DNA of 10,860 nucleotides from JAFGIT01 sp016929465 [NCBI: Candidatus Coatesbacteria bacterium] (GTDB taxonomy: Bacteria > B130-G9): NCBI GenBank assembly GCA_016929465.1, contig JAFGIT010000022.1, positions 1 to 10,860 of the forward strand, given 5' to 3'. The first letter of the stretch is position 1. Each line of letters opens with the position of its first letter. Positions 5,146 through 10,860 of the stretch are shown piece after piece. The notes below the pieces were generated by a model that ran no database searches, was not told the DNA's origin, and saw only the letters and a list, made by a program, of their open reading frames with translations. The translations under genes and the position numbers were made by a program.

Positions 5146-6580
5146 ACAATCGAGACTTCTGAGGCAAATACCAGCAGTCGATGACCTACTGAACAGCCAG
5201 GGCGTATCGGCGCTATTCGAGCTCGCCGAGAGGTCCGTGGTGTCCGATTGCATTGGCACCGTGCTGCAGAGAGTTCGGGAATTCATCCTAGCCGGCCAGG
5301 ATATCGGCAATTGGTTCATCGAGGCTGATGGGGAGCAACTCATCAGAGAGGACGCTCTCTACTCCGCGATCTCATGCAAGGTGAAGGAAGTCGTATCCCC
5401 TAGCCTCAGGCGAGTAGTGAATGCGACGGGTGTCATAATCCATACGAATCTCGGTCGCTCTGCTCTTCCCAAAGCCGCTTTGGATGCGGTGGTCAAGGCA
5501 GCATCCGGCTACTGCAACCTCGAATATGACCTGGTCGAGGGCAAGCGATCGAAGAGACACGAGCACATTGCCTCTTCGATAGCCGCAATCTGCGGCGCTG
5601 AGGACGCATTCGTCGTCAACAACAACGCCGCGGCGGTTCTCGTAAGCCTGAATACGCTTGCGAAAGGCGGAGAGGTGATCGTATCCCGCGGGGAACTCGT
5701 CGAGATCGGTGGAAGCTTCAGGATGCCGGACGTGATGGAGGCATCTGGCGCGGTCCTCCGGGAGGTCGGATCGACCAACAAGACCAAGCTCTCCGATTAC
5801 GAGTCTGCTATCACGGATAGAACTACCCTTCTCTTGAAGGTCCACACCAGCAATTACCGCATCGTCGGTTTCACCCAGGATGTATCCGTCAAGGAACTCG
5901 TTGAATTGGGGGCAAAATACAACATTCCTGTGATGGTCGATCTTGGAAGCGGCCTGCTTCTCGACGAGAACTGCCTCCCGATGCCGGATGGCCTCGTGAT
6001 GGACGAGCACATCGCACGGGACTTCATCCGCGACGGCGCGGATATTGTCGCCTTCAGCGCGGACAAGCTGCTTGGTTCATCCCAGGCCGGGATTGTTGTC
6101 GGCAAGTCGGACATGGTCCGGGCCATCGCCAAGAACCCTCTTTCAAGGGCGATCCGCATCGACAAGCTCTCGCTCGCCGCACTCGACGCGACGCTGAGAT
6201 TATATTTAGCCTGGCCGACGAAATCATATCAGATGATACCGACGCTCGCGATGTTGACCAAGTCTCTCAATGAGATCAGCATCGAGGCGGAGGAGATCCG
6301 CTCTCGCCTCGCGTCGGTTGTTAGCAAAGAGTTCGGGCTGGGCGTCGAGCCAGGTTACTCGAAGGTCGGCGGCGGAACACTCCCCCTCCTCGATCTTCCG
6401 ACCGTCCTGGTCGCAGTATCCCCGAAGACGATTTCGGCAGATGCCCTCTCGAAAATGCTTCGCTCTGCGGAAGTGCCTGTCATCTGCAGGATAGCGGATG
6501 ATATGGTGCTGCTCGATCCAAGGACTATTCTCGATGATGATCTCGATGCGCTCGTCGAGGCATTCCGTAATCTCACCTAG
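5138..6580 (+). CDS. selA: L-seryl-tRNA(Sec) selenium transferase (selenocysteine synthase)
   Basis: SelA is a PLP enzyme that converts Ser-tRNA(Sec) to Sec-tRNA(Sec) with selenophosphate, in the cytoplasm. At 480 residues the length is normal. The N-terminal tRNA-binding region has IPAVDDLL (11-18). The diagnostic block RRVVNATGVIIHTNLGRS spans 91-108, VNNNAAAVL is at 160-168, GSTNKT at 211-216, and SADKLLGSSQAG at 307-318 has K310 as the predicted PLP lysine. The start is GTG at 5138 behind AGGAG (5128-5132, spacing 5). cca begins 11 bases downstream, so they are probably one operon. selB, selD and tRNA(Sec) are not in the window. Some archaea carry SelA-like proteins of unclear role, but this one has all bacterial SelA motifs. 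Its presence implies that UGA can be read as selenocysteine in this organism. Confidence 0.95.
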   Translation: MTEQSRLLRQIPAVDDLLNSQGVSALFELAERSVVSDCIGTVLQRVREFILAGQDIGNWFIEADGEQLIREDALYSAISCKVKEVVSPSLRRVVNATGVIIHTNLGRSALPKAALDAVVKAASGYCNLEYDLVEGKRSKRHEHIASSIAAICGAEDAFVVNNNAAAVLVSLNTLAKGGEVIVSRGELVEIGGSFRMPDVMEASGAVLREVGSTNKTKLSDYESAITDRTTLLLKVHTSNYRIVGFTQDVSVKELVELGAKYNIPVMVDLGSGLLLDENCLPMPDGLVMDEHIARDFIRDGADIVAFSADKLLGSSQAGIVVGKSDMVRAIAKNPLSRAIRIDKLSLAALDATLRLYLAWPTKSYQMIPTLAMLTKSLNEISIEAEEIRSRLASVVSKEFGLGVEPGYSKVGGGTLPLLDLPTVLVAVSPKTISADALSKMLRSAEVPVICRIADDMVLLDPRTILDDDLDALVEAFRNLT

Positions 6581-6591
6581 AGCCAACGCGA

Positions 6592-8010
6592 ATGACTGAC
6601 GACCTCGGGCAAGAGCTCCCCCTGCACAACATCAGATTCGAGCCGCGCGTCGCCTCCATCTTGAAGGAGATCGCGAGCGTCGCGAGCGATAGCGGCATTC
6701 CGTGCTTTCTGGTCGGCGGCTGCATCAGGGATGCCATCTTGAATAGACCTGTGCTCGACATCGATATAGTGATCGATCAGATGAATAGCAGCGGCATCGA
6801 TTCGGAGCGATTCGCCGTGCTTGCATCAGGCTCGTTGAAGGGTTCCCATCCAGTCTGCTTTGACCGGTTCGGGACTCATCATTTTGTGGTTAGCGGACGA
6901 GGTGGTAGGGTCGAAATCGAGATTGTCAGCGCTCCCCTGTCCGTCACCCACGATTTCGAAGTCGGGGACACGAGCGATGTGATGCGGCGCGACTTCACGG
7001 TCAACTCCTTGATGCTGGGGCTGAACGTCTCGAACTTCGGTCGCCTCTATGACCTGACAGGCTCTGGTCTGGAGGACACAAACAACCGGCTCCTGCGATG
7101 CCCTCTCAATCCATCTGAGACATTCACCGACGATCCGATCAGGATGCTCCGAGCAGTCCGGCTGTCATGCACGCTCGATTTTCGGGTCGATGGCTCCGCG
7201 AGGGATTTCATAAAGCAAAATCCCCAGCTGGTTGCCAATTCAGCTGCGGAGCGGCAGCGGAAAGAACTCGAACTGATCCTGCTCAGCGACAAGCCAGCTG
7301 AGGGCTTCAGGATGCTTCACGAGCTCGGCCTGCTACGCGTCATTATGCCTGGGTTCGACTCCATGGAAGGGACCATGCAGGACAAACGCTTCCACAGCGA
7401 GGACGTCCTGAACCACACCTTCTCGGTCCTTGCGAACGTTGAGCAAAAAGACCTGACCACCAGGCTCGCGGCCCTATTCCATGATACTGGGAAGCCTCTC
7501 GCGAAGAGACCGAAGGGGGAGAGGGTTGTCTTCTACGGGCATGAGCATATAGGGGCGGAAATGGCCTCTCGAATACTCCGCAGCCTCAAATTCCCCAATA
7601 GCATAGTCAAAGAAGTCGCAGGGCTCGTACGGAACCACATGATCAACTACTCGGAGGAGTGGACTGATGCCGCTATCAGACGCCTCATCAAGCGCATCGG
7701 GCCATTGCTCCCCAAGCAACTGAATCTATATGAAGCTGATATAGCGGCGCTGACGGATGCCGGGGGATTGCTCGAGTCGGCCAGGGAATTACGGAGGCGG
7801 ATCGAGACGATCGATGAGAAGGAACACGTTGCGAAGATTGAATCGCCGCTCAATGGACGAGAGATATGCGAATTGCTCGAGATTAACCCAGGGCGCCTCG
7901 TCGGCGAGTATAAGGCGAGACTATTGGACGCGGTCCTTTCGGGCGAGCTCGAGAACGAGAAGGGGGCCGCATCCGAATATCTCAGGGAATTGCACGCCAG
8001 GGGCATCTGA
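6592..8010 (+). CDS. cca: CCA-adding tRNA nucleotidyltransferase / poly(A) polymerase family protein with HD domain
   Basis: A class II (bacterial/eukaryotic) nucleotidyltransferase that builds or repairs the 3' CCA end of tRNA. The head domain has LVGGCIRDAI (40-49) and LDIDIVI (55-61), whose D56 and D58 bind the metal ions. RRDFTVNSL (132-140) and DDPIRMLRAVRLS (180-192) are the usual following motifs, and AAERQRKELELIL (218-230) is the neck helix. A C-terminal HD phosphohydrolase domain carries FHDTGKP (H297, D298) and GHEHIGAEMA. The 472 residues fit the HD-containing subgroup. Whether it adds CCA, only A, or CC cannot be decided by eye; poly(A) polymerase is the alternative. The ATG is 11 bases after the selA stop and has no clear Shine-Dalgarno site, suggesting coupling to selA translation. 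Confidence 0.88.
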   Translation: MTDDLGQELPLHNIRFEPRVASILKEIASVASDSGIPCFLVGGCIRDAILNRPVLDIDIVIDQMNSSGIDSERFAVLASGSLKGSHPVCFDRFGTHHFVVSGRGGRVEIEIVSAPLSVTHDFEVGDTSDVMRRDFTVNSLMLGLNVSNFGRLYDLTGSGLEDTNNRLLRCPLNPSETFTDDPIRMLRAVRLSCTLDFRVDGSARDFIKQNPQLVANSAAERQRKELELILLSDKPAEGFRMLHELGLLRVIMPGFDSMEGTMQDKRFHSEDVLNHTFSVLANVEQKDLTTRLAALFHDTGKPLAKRPKGERVVFYGHEHIGAEMASRILRSLKFPNSIVKEVAGLVRNHMINYSEEWTDAAIRRLIKRIGPLLPKQLNLYEADIAALTDAGGLLESARELRRRIETIDEKEHVAKIESPLNGREICELLEINPGRLVGEYKARLLDAVLSGELENEKGAASEYLRELHARGI

Positions 8011-8054
8011 TGCCGCCGCGTGTCGAATTGAATTGAGCCTGCGCGATTGATTGC

Positions 8055-8082
8055 TTGCAGGAGACATCAACACAACTACAAT
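8055..8082 (+). promoter_or_regulatory. Possible promoter immediately before argS
   Basis: TTGCAG (8055-8060) and TACAAT (8077-8082) are 16 bases apart. The start of RNA would fall near 8089-8091, right at the argS ATG, so the transcript would be nearly leaderless. The site may be a coincidence, as argS could also be read from the cca transcript. Confidence 0.25.
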
Positions 8083-8090
8083 GGTGACTT

Positions 8091-9761
8091 ATGAATAAAG
8101 ATTTTCTGAAATCGGAGTTTGACGCGGCCGTATCGGCTGCGGCCGCGGAATTCGGATGGGAACTGCCCGATGCGCTCGAGATCACATTCGGGGTGCCCAA
8201 GTCCGAGGACCTGGGCGATTATAGCTGCAACATAGCGATGGTTCTCGCAAAGCAGCTCAAGACGAATCCCAGGAAGGCCGCAGAGGCGATCGTCACGAAA
8301 TTGTCGGGCAAGGCAGAATTCATAGACCGTCTGGAGGTGGCAGGCCCAGGATTCATCAATATCTTCCTCAAGGACGCTTGGTGGCAGAGCACGATTCGCG
8401 AGGCCATAGAGAATGGTGCCGAGTTCGGGAAATCTCCCTCGAAGAATCCGAAGAAGATCCAGATCGAGTTCGTCTCTGCAAATCCGGTGGGGCCACTCAA
8501 CGTGGTCAGCGCAAGGGCGGCCGCTCTCGGCGATTCGATGGCGAACCTGCTCAGGGCGGTCGGCAATGAGGTCGAGCGCGAATACTACGTCAACGATGCC
8601 GGGAACCAAGTCATAACCTTCGCCCAGTCGGTCGCATCTCGGTATATGACGCTCATCGGGCGCGACTATCCTTTTCCCGAAAATGGCTACCTGGGTGACT
8701 ATATCGAGGAAGTCGCCCAACACATCTACGACGAACACGGCGACGAGTTTGCAGCGTTGGCCGATGACGACGGAGTATTCACTCGCTTCCGCGATGCTTC
8801 TCTCGGGATTATGATCGAGAGCCAGCAGAGGACGCTCCACGACTATGGCGTCGACTTCGAAGTCTGGTTCAGTGACAGGGCGATCCGCGAAAAAGGGGCG
8901 CTCGACGAGGTGATGGTTCTGCTGGACGGCTCCAATAAGGCCTTCGAGGCGGAGGGTGCGAAGTGGTTCAGGGCGACCGATTTCGGGGACAACCGGGACC
9001 GCGTTCTAATAAAGAACGACGGGGAGGCGACCTACCTTCTAGGAGACCTCGCCTATCACAGAGATAAGTATCAGAGAGGCTTTGACACGTTGATCGATAT
9101 CCTCGGCCCCGACCACCAGGGGCAAGTGCAAGGGCTGCTTGGCGGCATCGAAGCGATGGGCTTCGATCCGAATAAGATGAAGATGATCATATCGGGCCAT
9201 GTCCGTCTCTTGAGGGAGGGGAATGCGCTCGCCATGTCGAAAAGGGCCGGCGATTTCATCTCGATGGACGAGCTGCTCGAAGATGTCGGCAAGGACGCCG
9301 CAAGGTACTTCTTTCTCCTCAGGAGCGCGTCATCGCACCTCGACTTCGACATGGACCTTGCAAAGAAGGAGACGCCCGAAAACCCAGTCTATTACGTCCA
9401 ATACGCCCACGCCCGTGTCCGAAGCATCTTCAAGAAGGCAGAGGAGAAGGGTGTCGATTACGACTCGGATCTGTGCGCCGCGGACCTCTCGCTGCTTGGA
9501 CAGGATGAGGCTCGCATCGCAAAGCGGCTCTGCCGCTTCGAAGAGATGATAGAGCGCTCCGCAGAGAGGTTGGAGCCGCACAACATCTGCTACTATTTGA
9601 TGGACCTCGCGTCGGAATTCCACAGCTACTACAACAAGACGAAGGTGCTGACCGAGGATCCGCCCCTGACATCCGCAAGGCTCGCGCTCTCAGAGGCGGT
9701 TCGCCAGGTGATCGCAAACGGTCTCGCACTGATCGGTGTCTCCCCTCCGGACGCAATGTAG
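8091..9761 (+). CDS. argS: Arginyl-tRNA synthetase
   Basis: Class I synthetase that attaches arginine to tRNA(Arg). The 556 residues are normal for bacterial ArgS. The N-terminal Arg-tRNA synthetase domain covers about residues 1-95 (GDYSCNIAMVLAK at 42-54, GPGFINIFL at 85-93). The catalytic domain starts with EFVSANPVGPL (126-136), with YYVNDAGNQV at 165-174 and the KMSKS-equivalent AMSKRAG at 381-387. The C-terminal DALR anticodon-binding domain covers roughly 435-556. Oddity: the HIGH signature, usually HVGH or HIGH after NPTGPL, reads NVVS (137-140). The rest is so typical that arginine specificity is not in doubt. The ATG at 8091 has only GGTG at 8083-8086 upstream; an earlier ATG at 8081 reaches a stop after five codons. 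The gene follows cca by 80 bases. Confidence 0.93.
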   Translation: MNKDFLKSEFDAAVSAAAAEFGWELPDALEITFGVPKSEDLGDYSCNIAMVLAKQLKTNPRKAAEAIVTKLSGKAEFIDRLEVAGPGFINIFLKDAWWQSTIREAIENGAEFGKSPSKNPKKIQIEFVSANPVGPLNVVSARAAALGDSMANLLRAVGNEVEREYYVNDAGNQVITFAQSVASRYMTLIGRDYPFPENGYLGDYIEEVAQHIYDEHGDEFAALADDDGVFTRFRDASLGIMIESQQRTLHDYGVDFEVWFSDRAIREKGALDEVMVLLDGSNKAFEAEGAKWFRATDFGDNRDRVLIKNDGEATYLLGDLAYHRDKYQRGFDTLIDILGPDHQGQVQGLLGGIEAMGFDPNKMKMIISGHVRLLREGNALAMSKRAGDFISMDELLEDVGKDAARYFFLLRSASSHLDFDMDLAKKETPENPVYYVQYAHARVRSIFKKAEEKGVDYDSDLCAADLSLLGQDEARIAKRLCRFEEMIERSAERLEPHNICYYLMDLASEFHSYYNKTKVLTEDPPLTSARLALSEAVRQVIANGLALIGVSPPDAM

Positions 9762-9787
9762 GTCGATGACTTTTCCTAAGGTGTAAA

Positions 9788-10759
9788 ATGCCAAAGCGCA
9801 AGAGAACGCCCTGCTCCATCATCGTAACGAACTACAACGGCAAGCACCTGCTCGCGGAATGCCTGCAGTCGGTCATCGAAGCGGCAAAGCAGCACGACAA
9901 GAGAGATGAGATCATCGTCGTGGACGACCGCTCGAAGGACGGAAGCTGCGCATTCATCAGGAAGAACTTCCCGTCGATCGAATTGCAGGCGAACCAGACA
10001 AACGTCGGATTTCAAAGAGCATCAAATATCGGAGCCATGATCGCAAAGCACCCCATCATCGTCCTTTTGAACAACGACGTTGCGGTCGAGCCAGACTCGA
10101 TAGCGAAGCTCTGCGAGTGCTTCGATCGCTACAGGGACCTTTTCGCAGCTTCCGCGAGGCTATTCGGCTGGGACAGGGACTCCTACCTTGCGGGACGGCG
10201 AGTGGCGATATTCGAAGAGGGCCACTTCCGGCTCCGCGACACAGGGCCAGATGAGAAAGAGGAGAGGCTGACCCTCTTCGCGACCGGCGGGGCTGCAGCT
10301 TTCGACAGGGAGAAATTCCTCGAACTGGGCGGCTTCGACAACATATTCCACCCGCTCTACTGGGAGGATATCGACACCTGCTACAGGGCACAAAAACGCG
10401 GCTGGCCCGTCATATATGCACCCGACGCGGTCATGTATCACAAGCACCAGGCCACGGTCGCCGAGGGCGAGGGTAGAAAGCGGATAAGGCTGATAACCGC
10501 CCGCAATAGCTATATCTTCCTCTACAAAAACATCCTCGACAAAAGCATGCTCTGGGAGCACATCCTCTTCAGCCTAAAATTCTTTGCGGCCGACTCCCTC
10601 AAGGGCGAATTCCGCTTTCAGAGGGCCTTCCTCCTCGCGATGCCCAGATTAATTAGAATCCTCAAGAGAAGGTCCGCAGAGAAAAAAGCCCACCTCATCC
10701 CCGACAGGGAACTCATCGCCAGTATCCTCGGGGGAGACCCAGCCCAATCTCGGATTTAG
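9788..10759 (+). CDS. Family 2 glycosyltransferase (rhamnosyltransferase-like)
   Basis: A GT-A fold glycosyltransferase that would transfer a sugar from a nucleotide donor to a growing glycan at the inner face of the membrane. SIIVTNYNGKHLL (10-22) begins the domain; VVDDRSKDGS (44-53) is the nucleotide-binding aspartate motif, LLNNDV (93-98) the metal-binding DxD equivalent, and YWEDIDTCYRAQKRGW (191-206) the acceptor-side ED motif. This set is typical of GT2 proteins annotated as rhamnosyltransferases, which would suit the rmlB operon upstream, but substrate cannot be read from sequence. No membrane-spanning segment is evident; the basic C-terminus may contact the membrane. The ATG has AAGGTG 5 bases upstream, and argS ends 26 bases before it, so it may be the last gene of the selA-cca-argS transcript. 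Confidence 0.88.
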   Translation: MPKRKRTPCSIIVTNYNGKHLLAECLQSVIEAAKQHDKRDEIIVVDDRSKDGSCAFIRKNFPSIELQANQTNVGFQRASNIGAMIAKHPIIVLLNNDVAVEPDSIAKLCECFDRYRDLFAASARLFGWDRDSYLAGRRVAIFEEGHFRLRDTGPDEKEERLTLFATGGAAAFDREKFLELGGFDNIFHPLYWEDIDTCYRAQKRGWPVIYAPDAVMYHKHQATVAEGEGRKRIRLITARNSYIFLYKNILDKSMLWEHILFSLKFFAADSLKGEFRFQRAFLLAMPRLIRILKRRSAEKKAHLIPDRELIASILGGDPAQSRI

Positions 10760-10777
10760 GATTGCGGATTGAGATTG
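10745..10777 (+). repeat. Inverted repeat around the glycosyltransferase stop codon
   Basis: CAATCTC (10745-10751) is matched by GAGATTG (10771-10777), a 7-bp stem with a 19-base loop that includes the TAG stop. The loop and right arm also carry short GATT direct repeats (10753-10776). No T tract follows, so it is at best a weak or Rho-assisted end of transcription. The remaining bases to 10860 show no gene, only a short GATCA/TGATC dyad at 10777-10792. Confidence 0.3.
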
Positions 10778-10860
10778 ATCAGAAGCTTGATCCACGAAGT
10801 GACTGTGGTCGATGTCAATAGATTAGTTTGGATTTACCCATGGTTTTTGGTCCCTCATTA

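Noticed and set aside
5372-6010. 212-codon minus-strand open frame inside selA
   Set aside because: Shadow of the selA reading frame; no motif, and the plus strand carries all conserved SelA residues.
8029-8062. CCTGC/GCAGG inverted repeat between cca and argS as a terminator
   Set aside because: Only 5 bp with a 14-base loop and no T tract.
8076-8840. Long 254-codon open frame on the minus strand inside argS
   Set aside because: It is antisense to an unmistakable argS, has no recognisable family or start signal, and such antisense frames are common in GC-rich codon usage.
1-10860. CRISPR arrays, insertion sequences, tRNA or rRNA genes
   Set aside because: No spaced direct repeats, transposase motifs, terminal inverted repeats or tRNA cloverleaf signatures were found when reading both strands.

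Overview
The window reads as a piece of a bacterial chromosome, probably from an uncultured or poorly studied lineage. Bacterial traits are a SelA-type selenocysteine synthase, a bacterial (class II, HD-domain) CCA-adding enzyme, a lipoprotein with a type II signal peptide, Shine-Dalgarno sites and sigma70-like promoters. One gene is out of character: gatD, the glutamyl-tRNA(Gln) amidotransferase subunit typical of archaea. I cannot name the phylum from sequence alone.

Layout. Positions 1-1973 carry a minus-strand operon read rmlC-like, rmlB, pta: two dTDP-sugar genes and a phosphate acetyltransferase cut by the window edge. A short divergent region (1974-2178) has a plausible promoter on each strand. 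From 2179 on, everything is on the plus strand: a Sel1-repeat lipoprotein whose frame is split by one TGA (2179-3099), gatD (3265-4662), a 62-residue cysteine-rich DUF6485-type protein (4807-4995), selA (5138-6580), cca (6592-8010), argS (8091-9761) and a family 2 glycosyltransferase (9788-10759). The last 101 bases hold no gene that I can see.

How the genes fit together. gatD, selA, cca and argS all act on tRNA. GatD (with GatE, not in the window) turns Glu-tRNA(Gln) into Gln-tRNA(Gln); SelA turns Ser-tRNA(Sec) into Sec-tRNA(Sec); Cca builds the 3' CCA end; ArgS charges tRNA(Arg). RmlB, the RmlC-like protein and the glycosyltransferase point to deoxysugar-containing surface polysaccharide.

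Most interesting point: the TGA that splits the Sel1-repeat gene is the only interruption. The same frame stays open for 113 more codons with repeats in perfect register, and the TGA falls exactly where the preceding repeat has a cysteine. A GC-rich hairpin with bSECIS-like spacing follows it, and selA lies 2.4 kb downstream. This is either an unrecognised selenoprotein or a fresh nonsense mutation. A second strong hairpin lies in the selA leader and could regulate selA.
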